DNA of 64,000 nucleotides from Arachis hypogaea (GCF_003086295.3 NC_092045.1:94130693-94194692); one strand, 5' to 3'; positions 33,181 to 45,796 are shown, counted from the stretch's first letter. Numbers and translations are program-made. The notes: generated from the letters alone by a model not told the origin.

Positions 33181-33563
33181 TTGGGCCTCCTGAAAGAACT
33201 TCCCCACTTGAAAGGTGGACCTCTAGGTGCAAAGCTCTTCCCTCGGTTCTGCGAGAATGGTCCCTTGTGACTTCTTCTCTCAGCGGCTGCCTTCTTCACA
33301 CACTCTTCAGCAACCCTACACTTGTTTACCATCACATAGAAAGTTTTGACCTCTATTGGTCCCTGAGCTTTATTTCTGTCGTTGCCACAATTGTTCATCT
33401 GTTGCCCAAGAGCTTCAGCAGTGGCTTGCATCGCAGCAGCCACGTTCTCCAACGCAGTCATAAGGTTTACCGGGTCATTAGAGTTAACCTCAGGTGCACG
33501 AGCATTAGTACGACCTCTACCACGGCCTCTACCACAGCCTCTACCGCGTCCATGAGGCGCCAT
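33181..33563 (-). pseudogene. gag N-terminus of chromovirus E
   Basis: Reads leftward from the ATG at 33563 (MAPHGRGRGCGRGRGRGR), a Gly/Arg-rich start, then a helical segment (LENVAAAMQATAEALGQQ) for about 127 codons before element D interrupts it. The frame resumes at 23488. The capsid part is shorter than I would expect for a chromovirus gag, so an internal deletion is possible. The first five bases (33181-33185) are the right copy of the D target duplication. Confidence 0.8.
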
Positions 33564-33763
33564 CTGGTTCCTTTACACACCAAACAATCGATATTAAGTT
33601 GATCAGTCTCAATATCGGAAGTCTAGTACTTCAAGGTCCCAAATGCATGCTCATGAACGTTTATGCCAATTATATCAAGCAGATATACTAATAGCACATA
33701 ACACACACACAGAGAATGCACAGAAGCATTGTCAGTCCATCCCTCAGGCTCTACAGGAACGAA

Positions 33764-33777
33764 CTGCTCAGATACCA
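33764..33777 (-). other. Primer binding site, initiator tRNA-Met type (element E)
   Basis: Minus strand TGGTATCTGAGCAG, three bases inside the LTR edge at 33781. Resembles the common TGGTATCAGAGC site with one difference. Confidence 0.75.
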
Positions 33778-33780
33778 TAA

Positions 33781-36700
33781 TGTAACACCCTACCAAACAA
33801 AATCTTATGCTTAAGTCATAATTCAGAGATGGCAAGATATTACGACCTCTAAAATAAAAATTTAGTATGTATAGTAGTATGAATAATTGATTATAACTAG
33901 GAGCCTTTGTAGAAAAAAGGGTAAACAAAAATCGCAACTCAAAAGCGCAACACTCTGATTGATAACGTAACGAACAAGGATAAACCAACGCGAGATTATA
34001 TATATACAAAGGAGTGTCAAAAACAGGAATATCAAGACTTAAAATCCGGCTGCGAAGATAACCAGTTCGAGCATATAGCAATATATACATATGATAAAAT
34101 AAGAAAACCCCAAAGGAAACCCAAAGGGACACGAATACAAAAAACCTATTCTCCAAAATCCCCCATAGGAGGAGTCATCACAGTTTGTATTATTTAATAG
34201 AGATAAAAGTATTTAAGCAAAACATGTAAACTAAAACAGAGTCCCCAAGAACAAAGGATCTTCGCTAATCCAGAAGTCTCCAGCAGGCCTCAGCGAGAAA
34301 CCTCACATCCTGCATCTGAAAACCACAAAATCCGCATGGGTGAGAACCAGAGGTCCCCAGCATGGTAACAGCTTCCACATATATAATACATAATAATAGA
34401 GGAAAGCCAAAGGCAATCCTAGAACTTCCTCCAGATAATTCAAAGCTTATAAACAAGCTAAACCATATAAGGGCATCTGACTAAAGATTCTTCAGTCTAA
34501 CTAATACTTCCCTTTCCAATTCCTTCAAACCTCCCAACCATCAGCAGGATTATAATGTAGCAAACACAGTTATATCAAACAAGAAATATACAAACAAGAA
34601 CAAATAAGGCATTTAGACAATTAGCAAGTAATATGCAGTCAAATAGGCAATCTCAAACAATTCATATAGTATGCATATGATGAATGCCTGTCCCTAGTAG
34701 CTGATGATATCATCTGTCGGCTATAGAGCCAACCCAACAAGTCCTGGTAGTTAACCATTGGACTGTCCCTCTGTCGTGTCTCCCCAACTCGAGCTATACT
34801 CAATATAACTTGATCATAATCATGATCCATATCCATCACCCTCACTGGTGAATATTTGTGGGGGTGAGCTCATTCGGGGCTTTCACAGTGCCCGGCCACC
34901 CTGACGACATAGGGTCAAAAGAGCTTCAAGTCTCAACCTGGAGCACATGGTGGCTAGCCACTGCTTTCCCCCAGGGAAACTCTCATCTCCGATAATGGAA
35001 GTGCAACATTCACAATTCATTCAACAGCATATATGCATTTATTCTTAGCCATAATTATGGCTCCACCGTAACACGGCAACAATCCAGCCATCCGGCCCAT
35101 GGTTAAATCCATAACCAGCCACCCGGCTCACGGTTAAATCCATAACCAACCGTTTTATTAACAATTACGGCCTTTCGGCCCAAGGCATAACAAGCACTTC
35201 CACCACCACCCTCCGCCTCTCACATAATCATCTTTGATCCTCATTGATCATTCATTTTTCCCTTGCTTCACTCGCAAGTTACCACATCTCCTAGCTCCTC
35301 TTCCCATTACTAGGCATATCATAATGATTTAAGACATAAATGGTGAGATTGGAGGCTTAGAAGTATGAGATTTGGCTTTTAAAACTCAAAAATCAACTTT
35401 GGAATGAAAACAGGGCCACGCGTACGCGCACTCCACGCGCACGCGTGGATGGCCACAAAACTCATCGACGCATATGTGTCATGCACGCTAACGCGTGGAT
35501 TGAAAATTAGCCAATCGACACGCACGCGTCAGCCACGCGTACGCGTGGGTACTCTCGTGCCCCAGGCACAAAACTGGCACAGTTCAGGCACAACCCTCTG
35601 GAAAATGGCTGAGCATTGGGTGCAGCACATCAGTGCGCCCGCGCATACCACGCGCACGCGTGGATGGCGCTTTCTGGAAGAACGGCACATACGCGCCAAG
35701 TGCGCCTACGCGTGGGGGATTATTCTGCTAAAATTTTTCTAAGTTAAAAGCTGCAGAATTCACCGATTCAACCCCCAATCTTCCGACGGACATAACTTTC
35801 TCATTTTAAATCGTTTTTCACCCGTTCTTCGAACGGCATGGACAACCCGGATCCAATTTTATTTCTAAACATATTTGGCACAAAATGGAGATCCATAGTC
35901 CAAGTTATGTCCCGTCAAAGTATGCCCAAAAACCATTTTTTCATACAAAACCACAAAGTGCCATTTTCAACTCTTTTCAAAATCAATCAAAACATGCCAA
36001 TTTTATCACTTTTCTTTGAAATCAATCAAAATATATCAAATTCAACATCAAGCCTCCTCAACTCACACATTGACACTTTACCACAATTTACAAAGTTACT
36101 ATCCCATCATTTTAACCCATTTTACCCAAGTGGTTCAAACCCAAACACATTGACATATCATATACTCTTCCTCATGCCAATTTTCAACAACACCAATTCT
36201 AATAAATCATCATTGTACACAATCAATATCATACTCACCATCAACATGGCTCAACCCACAATTCAACCATAACCAATCATCAAGCATATATCACAACATG
36301 CATATTTCTCATACATCATACCATCATGGCATCAATAATCATCATCACATATATGACCACATCATATATTTCAACCATCCAACAACATCAACAATTCAAT
36401 GTCTATCTTAGGGCCTCTAGCCTAAGTATTTCCTACCACATTACATATTAGATACGGGAAACCGAGACCATACCTTAGCTGATTTCCCAAGCTCAACCGG
36501 AGCACTTCCAAACCACTTTTCCTCAAGCTCTCAAGGCCTCAACACCTCCAAGAACAGATTTTTCACCACCAAATCCTTTTCAAGCTTTTCAAAGTCACCA
36601 ATCAAGCTCCAACATTCACACATACACAACCTAAGCCACAATCATCATACCCATACACAACATCTCAATACCAAAACATCATAGAACCACAAATTATACT

Positions 36701-37285
36701 AGGGTTGAGAATCTTACCACACCCAAGGTCCAAGGAGACAAGATTAATATTCTCCTTCAAGAGAGTTGGGTCCTATAATATCAAAGAGCCCAAAATCTCA
36801 ACATTTTTGCTCATGAAACTCGAAATCAAAGCTGGAAATTCGAAGAGCAAAACGTGGCCTACCTCAAGATTAATTGTATGGGTTTTGTAGAGCTCTTCGT
36901 GGTGAACGCGTGGCCACAAACAGAGCGGCAATCGGAGCTCTAGATCAAAAGTTATGGTAGTTTGAAGATCAAGTGAGAGATAGAAGTTTGAGAGTATTCT
37001 TCCCCCATTTCCACTCTTTTTCAGCGTGTGTGTGTGGCTAATGAGGAGAGAGAGTGCTGAAAACTAGGGTTTTGGTTTAGTATGTTGGGCCAAGGGCCCA
37101 CTTTGGGTCCGGTTGGCCCGGTTCGGTCCGTTCGGTCCAATCTTGGTCCGAATTCTATAAAATTAGTACCGAAATTCTCGTTTCAATCTCCTCTATCACA
37201 TTTAGCCACAAAAATCACATTTTGGGCTTTCTAGAATAAATTCTCATTTATGGGTTAATTAGCCATTAATTAACCGGGTTTTACA
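33781..37285 (-). repeat. 5' LTR of chromovirus E
   Basis: 3505 bp bounded by TGTAACACCC and GGGTTTTACA (inverted TGTAA termini). The left border adjoins the PBS. Internal features: a short tandem repeat with GGTTAAATCCATAACCA (about 35088-35150) and a cluster of CACGCGTACGCGTGG-like palindromes (35412-35720). The reading frames inside are not credible genes. The flank after 37285 begins CGAAC, which would be the target duplication. Confidence 0.8.
35412..35720. repeat. CACGCGTACGCGTGG palindrome cluster in E LTR
   Basis: Repeated CACGCGCACGCGTGG and CACGCGTACGCGTGG units with irregular spacing, very CpG-rich against an AT-rich background. Not related in sequence to the GGCGTT palindromes of A-D. 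Confidence 0.7.
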
Positions 37286-37814
37286 CGAACTAGTCTGCTT
37301 AAAAAAAATTTTAAAATGTCTCCACAAGGTCTCGAACCAAGAACCTTGGAGCAAAATTAACCTCTACTTGCCACTTAGCCATTGCACTTCTAAGTTTTAT
37401 ATTGACAAATACTAATTATATAGTATACATAAATATCTAATTTAATTTAATTTTTGTTTTTTCTATTTTTAAAATTAATTATATTTTAATTATATACCAT
37501 TATTAATATAAATATAAATTTCACTAAAAATTTATTAATTTACTTGATCTATTTTATTGCTAGTATTGTGATTAAGGTTATTTGTTTTGATGTTAGTGTT
37601 AAAATCTACTGATATTATAGTTAGATGATAGGCTTTGTGAATTAATTATTTTTTTATTGTGTCAAAATAAGATACTATTGTAGTATTAAAATTTTATGGT
37701 TTTTTTATATTAGTTATTTTTAGAAGTCGAGACTTGATTCTTCTTAAAATGTTAGTGAAGATATGTATTTCAAATTTTAATTTTAAGTTTTAAACTATTT
37801 TATATTTTATATTT
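37286..37814. other. AT-rich intergenic DNA, no gene seen
   Basis: No credible coding sequence. GGTCTCGAACC at about 37329-37339 resembles a reversed tRNA B box, so an old SINE or tRNA-like remnant is possible, but no A box was found. Confidence 0.4.
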
Positions 37815-37923
37815 ACGTGAGACCGGTTTTATCGGTTCAACCAGTGATATATCGGTTGAACTAATAAACCAGTGAACCAGTAGCTTGATCGGTTCGATCA
37901 CTGGTTCGGTTCTAACAACTATG
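37815..37923 (-). mobile_element. Fragment of the hAT-like family (terminal block)
   Basis: Contains CGGTTCAACCAGTGATATATCGGTTGAAC and ends GGTTCGGTTCTAACAACTATG, a diverged version of the right terminus of the elements at 56886-58977 and 55766-59944. No matching left end found. Confidence 0.55.
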
Positions 37924-38226
37924 TTTCAATCTAATTTCAAAATTTTCGATTTACTCAATTTAGTCTCCCAACTTAATAGTTATGACTCACATTGGTTCCT
38001 AATCTTATTTTTGTGACTATCTCACAAAATCGTTAACGACATGTTGAGATGGACTAATAACTGCTATATTATACATTCTAGCGACTATTTGAGTGACAAT
38101 TGAAAATTTTTTTACCTTTTTTTTTTCAACTAAACACTTAAAACTCTAATATGAGTCACGGATATTTAAGTTAAAAAATCAAACTAAGTAAATTGAAACT
38201 TTAAAAATCAGATTAAAACTTGAATA
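37921..38226. mobile_element. Inverted-repeat element (MITE-like)
   Basis: Left arm (TTTCAATCTAATTTCAAAAT ... ATTTACTCAATTTAG, 37929-38000) is an imperfect reverse complement of the right arm (about 38145-38222). No target duplication could be fixed, so borders are approximate. Confidence 0.5.
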
Positions 38227-38731
38227 TAACTTCAAAACAGAACTTTAACTTATATAGTGATTAATTTAAATGAGAATCAAATAAGTCAAATTTAACATAA
38301 TTTTTATCAATGTTTTCAAATTCAAAATTTCTATACCAAAATTAACTAGGATTTTTCTTTAAATTAAAAATTTAATGAAATAGTAATTTTAATTATCTTA
38401 ACCAATGTCCTAATTAATTACTTTTATGTCTTAAAAAAACTGTATATGAAAAGAAAATAATTAATTTGTCTACTTTAATAAATAGTTATTTTACTAAAAT
38501 GAAAGAAACTATTTTTTTAGAATTTTTTAAGAACTAATTAATATTATATATATTTTGTTACACTACATTTAGTTATAAAAATTTTATTTATTTCTAATGC
38601 TTATATTAAAAATAAAAAAATTAAATTAGTGAATCTTAATCTATAATATAATAATAATATATAGTAATTATTTTATATATTATACGCATATAAATTAATT
38701 ATTTTTTTATTTATAAAAATTTTAAGAGACT

Positions 38732-38791
<60 letters not shown>

Positions 38792-39276
38792 ATGAATGTG
38801 ATATATTTTTTTATGTAAATAATTTTTTAAAAAAGATCTAATAGTTAATATATTACTTTTTTTGTTTTAGTCCAAATTAAATGTTTTTTATTGTTTTTGG
38901 AAAGAAATTTTTTTGAGAAATTTAATAATATGTGATGAAGAATATCGAATAAATTATACAAAAACTAATTAAAATATAACATAAAAATATCTTTAAAAAA
39001 AATGTTTTATGTGTCTTTATCTGAATGATCTCCTAAAAAAATACTTTAGTCACTAAAAAATGTGGCACATAGATTGAGATCGATAAAAAGGAGGATAAAA
39101 TTAAAGTTCTTAATAAGCCAACTAATACAAACTATGCTTTTCCAACTAACACATCACGAGCGAGTTTGTAAGTAAATAAAATATCAATATGTTCATATAG
39201 TAGCTAGCTAGTGATGGATTAACAACCTAAGTTGTTATCTGCATTTATATATCTTCTAATTAACTTATATTGACTA
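38227..39276. other. AT-rich intergenic DNA with TA microsatellite
   Basis: No gene seen. A (TA)n tract of about 55 bases lies at 38734-38788. Confidence 0.6.
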
Positions 39277-39605
39277 GGCTTCGTTTGGAAACTCCAAAAG
39301 CTACTCTTTTTTTATTGTTGACTTATAAAAAATTATATTAATAGTGTTTGGTATAATTTTTTAAATAAATTTTTAATTTTTTAAAAAATTATTTAAAAAT
39401 TTTGAAAAAGTTAAAAAATGTGATTTCTCCTATTTTTAAAAATTATTTTATCACTCTTATTTAATGTATAACTTTAAAATAAAGACTTTTATAATAATTT
39501 TCCAAACACAAAATAACTTATTTAAAAGTTGTTATTAATAAAAGTCCTTATATTTTAGGCTCCTTTTTCAAAAGAACTTATTTGAAAAGTTTAGTCAAAC
39601 TGGCC
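39277..39605. mobile_element. Harbinger/Tourist-like MITE
   Basis: 329 bp. Termini GGCTTCGTTTGGAAAC and (reverse complement) GGCCAGTTTGACTAAAC, flanked by CTA at 39274-39276 and 39606-39608. Three-base duplication and GGC-start termini fit PIF/Harbinger. Interior AT-rich, non-coding. Confidence 0.65.
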
Positions 39606-39643
39606 CTAATTACGTATTCACAAATTGCTACACGTAACAAAAA

Positions 39644-40754
39644 GGGATAAGTATTGTTTTGGTCTCTAACGTTGAGGGTCAGAATCGAAACCGTCTTCAA
39701 TGTAATTTTTACTTAAAATCATCCTTAACGTTTTTTTCGTATTAAAATCGTTCTTTTTAATAAAATTTTTAATTTTATTCCTAAACTACCCCTACTTTAA
39801 TAAAAAATTATAAAATTTTAAAAAAGTAAAATAAAAAAACGAGTATGTGAGGAGGGAGAAAGGAAAGACGCAAGGGTGTGGGGGGAGAAAGGAAAGGGAA
39901 AGGACGCGGGGGTGGGGGTGGGGGTGGGGGGAAGGGGAGAGGGGAAGGGGAAGGGGGATGACAGCGGCGAAACTTGGAGCCATTGTCGCTATCGTCATGG
40001 CCGTCGCCGTTGGAAATCGCGAGGGAGAGAGGAGACGCGAGCCACTGCCGCTGCTGCACCTCGCCGCCTCGCCACCTCGCTGCTGCACCTTTCCATTTCT
40101 CCTCCTGCTTCTTGTTTCTTGGTTCTGCTTCTTGTTTTCTATTTCTGCATCTTGTTTCTGCTTTCTTGCGTTCCTGATTTTGCTTCTTGCTTCTGCTTCT
40201 TGCTTTCTTGTTTCTGCTGCTTCTACTTCTTGCTTTTTGCTTTTCGATTTCCGATTCTGCTTCTGTTTCTGCTTTCTTGCTTTTAATCAGAAATAAAATC
40301 AAGGAGCATTTGAGACATCCATTGCACAAGGAGCATGATAAGTTTTTTGATTCTGTGACTGCCTCTGCTTTCTCTACTTCTATGACTGCCTCTACTTCTG
40401 TTTTTGTGACTGCCTCTACTTCTGATTTTGATTTGTTGTTTTATGATTCTATTGTTGCTATGTGCTGATTTGATTGTTGAATTTGTGTTGATTTGTTGAA
40501 TTTGTGTTGATTTCATTGATGTTGTTTTTCTTGGTGGTGGAGGTAAAGGCGCTGGTTGCGGTGGAAGTAAAGGTGCTGATGGTGATGGTAGAAGTAAAAG
40601 TGCTGATGGTAGTGGAGAGCATTTTTATCCAGAAAAAGTTAAAATGACAATTTTAATACGAAAAAAAACGTTAAAATGATTCTAAATAAAAAATTACATT
40701 GGAGACGATTTCAATTCTGACCCTCAACGTTAGAACCAAAACAATACTTATCCC
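39644..40754. mobile_element. Mutator-like non-autonomous element (possible Pack-MULE)
   Basis: 1111 bp with terminal inverted repeats of over 100 bp (GGGATAAGTATTGTTTTGGT at both ends), flanked by a perfect 9-bp duplication TAACAAAAA (39635-39643, 40755-40763). No transposase. The interior (about 39840-40300) is strongly GC-rich and exon-like compared with the surrounding AT-rich DNA, with CTGCTTCTTG repeats at 40100-40270. Several overlapping frames exist on both strands, none convincing. A captured gene fragment is possible. Confidence 0.8.
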
Positions 40755-40763
40755 TAACAAAAA

Positions 40764-41508
40764 CAACTATATATTATTTAATTCTCATTAACTTCTAATT
40801 TAATTTTCTCCAACATTATTAACCAATTTGAGCATGATGTCTAGTTAAGCATCATCACATCACTTTTCCCATATTCCCATCGAACTTTGCTGCTTAAAAC
40901 ATATATATCAATATGCTAGATTTACTAAAGGCAGCTCTTTCATTGTGTAAATTAAATAATTTAGCAAAGACTAAGTGTAATTCTATTCCTCAAACAAACT
41001 AACACAGTTTTTGGATTAAAATAAATAACTGCCAAATAATAATGGCCACATTTAATTTTTTTTCTATATATTATCTATACACTATTAGTCTTTGTTGTTA
41101 TTTTATTTTAAATTTAATTTATTTAGTCTTTATAGTTTTACTAAATTTATTATTAAATTTTTATATTTTTTTAATTAAATTTCTACACTATTCTTAATTT
41201 TATAATTAAATCATTTTCATATAAAAAATATTAAAATTAACATAATATTTTTTCTAAAAAATATGTAATCAAAGATCTAATTAAATTCTTAATTATAAAT
41301 ATTTTAATTTGCAGAAAAATATTCAGTTAATTCTAACATTTTTTATACCATAAAAAATCTAATTACAAAATTAAAAATAATGTATAAACTTAATTAAAAA
41401 GAAAAAATATAAAAATCTAATTAAAATTTTAATAAAATTATAAGAACGAACTGAATAATTAAATTTTTATTTTATTAAGATATTAAATATTAATGTGACA
41501 TATCTTGT
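40764..41508. other. AT-rich intergenic DNA with long inverted repeat
   Basis: No gene seen. 41109-41465 reads as an imperfect hairpin: AATTTATTTAGTCTTTATAG on the left pairs with sequence ending near 41465, as in legume MITEs. Borders uncertain. Confidence 0.5.
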
Positions 41509-41962
41509 TGTTCATACCTGACACAAAAACATAAGTCAGGCCCAAAAGCGTACAAAAGCCCAAATAACAACTGACAGGTCGGATGAGAACGTTAGCCGAT
41601 GACAACAGGAGTTATAACTTCTCCTAATATCTCTCATTCACTTCTAGAAGAGAGATCATAACAACCTTAAAATAAAGGGACAGCTATCCACCACCAAAAG
41701 TGGAACTATTCCAACGGTTGTTATTGGCTCATTTCCTATAAATACACTAACGCTCTCAGATATAATTAAGTTCTAATACACTTAAACCTGCTAAAATTCC
41801 TACTGACTTAAGTATCGGAGTGTTTTGCAGATATCATCTCCATCTTCTCACAAATAACTCGGACAGGTAACCCCTCGGCATCACAAGTTGGACGCTGCTT
41901 TCACAAGGGACATGGACCTCACATTCAGGCCTATATCGACGTTTCAGGTAACTCTTGGAACA
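41509..41962 (+). repeat. Probable solo LTR
   Basis: 454 bp beginning TGTTCATACC and ending TTGGAACA (inverted TGTTC/GAACA), flanked by CTTGT and CTTGA (four of five match). It has a TATAAATA at about 41738 and the phrase GACTTAAGTATCGGAGTG near 41808, a sequence type often seen downstream of the TATA box in plant LTRs. More GC-rich than the flanks. No internal region nearby. Confidence 0.6.
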
Positions 41963-43677
41963 CTTGACTTATCAGTATTTAAGTTTGTCATGTTAATACT
42001 TTACAAAATACATTAATAATAAGAATTATTCAATAAACAAATAACATGTGGTATGTAGAATGTAGTAGATAAATTTTGTATTATGAACTAACGCGTAAAG
42101 CACACAGTTTAAAACAATAAAAGAGAGAGAAAAATATTAATACTTTGTAACTTTGTAATTTAAAAAAATTAAGAAACAATGATCATAAATTTATGGTGAT
42201 TTAACTAATACTTTAACTTAATAAAATAAATTTAAATTTTGATTTAAAACTATGATAAAATTTTTAATAAAATTTTAAATTTAAATTTTACACATACATA
42301 CGGATAATAAATTTATGGTGATTTATATAATAATTTAACTTAACAAACTGAATTAAAATTTTGATTTAAAAATTATGAAAAAATTTCTAAATATGCGTTG
42401 AATTTAAATTTTTACAAAAATAGCAAAAATGTTTAAACTAATAATAATGTAACTTAAGAAATTGAATAAAAATAAAAAATAAGTTACGAATATTATCAAA
42501 AAAATTGACTAATTATTAGTTAATAATTAATATAAAAATAAAAGAAAGACATGACGATGAAATATCTTTTTTTTAAATATATCAGTGAAATATATATTAA
42601 AAGAAAGACTTATTAATAAAAATTAAATTTAATTTTGTTATATTAATAATATAAAATATTTTATATAGTTGTTTAATTATATTTTTTTAGATAATTATTT
42701 ATACTGTTAATAAAAAATAATTATTTTTATTGACATGTAATACATAATTATTAAATGTTCGTATAAATTATTTTATATTAACAGTGTATTAAAATTAAAT
42801 TCATAAAAATATATATAAATATATTTTTTTTGTGACAATATATAAATATATAATTATACATTAAAGATTTAATTAGAATAATAAATAATAAATAATTACA
42901 CATTTTAATTTATTTAATCACATGTTTATGTTTATCTATTAATTTTAAATTTAAGTGTTACTAAGATATTTTTGAAAAGTAACTTTTTTTTTGTATTTAG
43001 CAATCATATTTATTAAGGTCAAATCATGATTCATTTAACTCCAAACTCTGTCACATGTCAAATTTTGATTTATTCCTTGATCTTAGTCATCTTAACCACT
43101 CAATCTTTATAGTTACCAGAGACAAATCCATATACATATACATATATATATCAAAATAAAAGAATTTCATTAAAAAACAAATGTTTTATATGGATAAAAA
43201 CTATTTAAGAAATTCATGTAAGTAGTAATCAAATGATGACATTATTTATGTACTAAATTGATATCACACAAATTTTAGAGACTAAATAAATATCATATTT
43301 TAAGGAACAAATAATTAGTATTTTTTTACTAAATACATTATTTATAGTGATAGACTAAACACCCCAAAAGCAATAATTATAGTAAAAGCAATTATATTCT
43401 TTTATCAACTTCCCCAAAATTTTTAACCGATTTAAGCATCACTTCTTCACTTTTGAAATTTCTCTATAACTTAATCTGCTGAAAGCATATCCACAAAGGA
43501 AGAAACTAATTAATAAAGAGAAAATAATTAGTAGTGACCTGATTGGATTAAGAGACTAAAGACTAAAGAGTACTAAAGAGGTTGAGAACATTGTCAGTAA
43601 AGGAAGGATATAAAATCATAAAGCAAAGAAAGGTCATAACATATGCTAAATTGTTGGTTAAGATCAGATCAGAAGTC

Positions 43678-43736
<59 letters not shown>

Positions 43737-44166
43737 GTGTTACTAACTTTTTTGTGTGTGATTAGTTAAAAGTTAAAACCTAACTAACCCTTAAACTATG
43801 TAAATTACGCTTGTCATAAGGAGTTCCGATCCAAAAGCATAATCACTTAAGAAACACTTCAAGGAATAATTTTTGAGCTTTCAAAAGTAACTTTTCATTA
43901 ACCTAATTAAATATAATTTGTTGTGAACTTAATTGAACATGGTACTTTGAAAAGGGTCATAAGGATGGGGCTTAGAGAAATTATGAAGGTCCCATTTATG
44001 ATGAGATCGAAGGTACAAGTTGGGTCAGAAAGAAAGAGATAAAGAACTAGTCCCCACAGCTTTTATATATCTTTAGAAGATTAAAGTCACCAAGACTTTC
44101 AAGATATTTATTAATAATATTATTCTTATTATTTATTTATTATTATTTAGAGAGTACAAAGAAAAG
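41963..44166. other. AT-rich intergenic DNA, no gene seen
   Basis: Contains a two-copy tandem repeat of ~123 bp (42183-42410, sharing AAATTTATGGTGATTTA) and a (TA)n microsatellite at 43681-43734. No credible coding sequence. Confidence 0.65.
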
Positions 44167-44810
44167 TTTTTTTTTTTGGGACGGGGACCCGGATCAACAG
44201 ACCAGTCCAGATCCAGAACAGAGATTCATGCTCCCGAACCGACCCGTTTTCTCCCGAACTGACCTGTTATCCCTTCTTGTATCCCACCCTTGCCACGAGA
44301 GTGAGAGGCTCTTCAAGATTCTTTCTCTTCAGCTAGCCGGTGACCTGATCTGACCCCTGCATGATTGCTATCGCCACCGGATTGAGGACGACAAGGACTT
44401 CTCCCATCTGAGCCGCCGTCGCGCCGCCTTGTCTCCGCAGCAGCAATTGGGCCTCACCCACAGCGCCTTCCATCACCGTCTAGCCAAGATCCATTACACC
44501 TTCTTCCCATCAGCAGTTCGGAGCAGAGAAAACCCCACGCCCAATTCCTTTCAGAGCCTCAGCCAGGATGTCAGCGTCGATGCCCTCCCTTGCCCAGAAC
44601 TTGGATTCCCCGGCCTCTATAGATCGCAACCCCTGAATTCACACTGGCCTTCCTCTGCCTCACAATCCCACTGCACCTTCTCTGAATCAGCATCGCCTTA
44701 GGTTGCATGCAGATCTTCTGTCTCAGATCATTGACGATCTGGATGAAATCCTGACTTTCCTGTCTCCTTGCCTGGTTCGAGCATCTCCAATTTGCCTAAT
44801 CTCAATCTTC

Positions 44811-45314
44811 TTATTGTTCTTTTGTAATTATTGTTTCACATTTGAACCTCTTTTCTAATAATGCTTTGAATATTTGCAGGTGGTTCCAACTTGCTCGTAA
44901 TGTTTCTGTTTCTGCTGCTTTTGCCACTGTATGGGCTAGACGATTTCCGTTTTTGGGGGTCCAAGTTATTCCCTTTTCAGGTAAACTCTCCATTAAAATT
45001 TGAATGTCTTGGATTATGGCCAAAGCCTCTCCTAAAGCTGTCTTGGATTTAATTGCTTGAACTAGCTTTAAATTGTCAGATTCTATTAGAGTTCTGCCCA
45101 TTTGTAGATTATTCAATATGATTAATGCTTGCCTTATTGCCTGAGCTTCTGCCACAGTACTTGATTTGGCTTGAATCTTTCCTGAGAAACCTAAAGTAAT
45201 CCTCCCTTTGTGATCTCTGATAACCACCGCTATTGCACCTGTTCCAGTATCCTTCCTGAAGGTTGCATCAACATTTGCTTTCAACCAGTTTTCAGGGGGA
45301 GGTCTCCATTTCAC
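44811..45314 (-). pseudogene. LINE ORF2: C-terminal RNase H domain
   Basis: 167 residues starting MKWRPPPENWLKANVDATF, typical of the RVT_3-type RNase H found at the end of some plant L1 elements. The acidic residues are visible in ANVDAT, AEAQA and ESDNLK, and the end carries NRLAHTVAKAA. It would degrade the RNA strand of RNA-DNA hybrids. Separated from the zinc-finger frame (45311-45796) by a frameshift at about 45311-45320. The stop at 44811 begins the 3' untranslated region. Confidence 0.8.
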
Positions 45315-45796
45315 CAGGTTAGTTTTGCTTCTATTTTCTGTGTCTGCTTTTTATCTACTAGCTTCCAGTATGTTGCCTCTAGTGCTGTTGCCCTACTAAT
45401 TGTCCATCTAGGATTTACATCCTCTTGTTGAAACAGCTTGTTGTTCCTCGTTTTCCATATCTCCCGCATGAGAAATCCTAGCTTGCTAATTCTCTTCTCT
45501 TGATCCTCTCCATCACCTGCTCTCAACTTCTTTATGCATTCGACCATCCAATTCCTGATTGAGCTAACTGTCTCAACTATTGGGGTCCATTGACATTTCG
45601 CTCCGAACCATGTTTCCCTAGCCCAATCGCATAGTAGTAATGTATGTTCTACTGTCTCTGAACTTTTTAAGCATATTTGGCAAACTGGATCTGACGTCAT
45701 CTTTCTTTTATATAAGTTAGAACCTACTGGTAATATATCATGACATGCTTTCCATAAGAACATTCTGATCTTCTGCGGGACTTCCATTCTCCACAC
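45311..45796 (-). pseudogene. LINE ORF2: zf-RVT region
   Basis: 161 residues (MWRMEVPQKIRMFLWKACHD, then CQICLKSSETVEHTLLLC), the zinc-binding region that follows RT in plant LINE-type proteins. Further pieces of the segment between RT and zf-RVT can be seen at 46114-46299 (KKGTSWVWRSILHGRELL). Broken from its neighbours by stops and frameshifts. Confidence 0.78.

Larger units (their letters stand above)
21681..37285 (-). mobile_element. Element E: Tekay/Del-like chromovirus, 5' half, disrupted
   Basis: The oldest layer of the nest: a minus-strand Ty3/gypsy element with a 5' LTR (33781-37285), initiator-tRNA-Met-type PBS (33764-33777), gag start (33181-33563), element D inserted (23489-33180), then the rest of gag, protease, RT and RNase H (21681-23488), where element B breaks it. 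Integrase and the 3' LTR should be left of the window beyond A, B and C. Family assignment comes from the CCHC knuckle region, RT sequence and long LTR, and is my recognition rather than a search. Confidence 0.82.

Noticed and set aside
33623..34156. 177-codon minus-strand frame with hydrophobic segments
   Set aside because: It lies across the PBS and LTR end of chromovirus E, so chance is the better explanation.
37329..37339. Isolated tRNA B-box-like GGTCTCGAACC
   Set aside because: No A box or SINE tail at a suitable distance; too short to call.
39792..40329. Overlapping frames of 98-173 codons on both strands
   Set aside because: All within the GC-rich interior of a Mutator-like element, low complexity, no recognisable domain.
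44429..44701. 90-codon plus-strand frame
   Set aside because: Lies in the 3' region of the minus-strand LINE; no domain or supporting signal.
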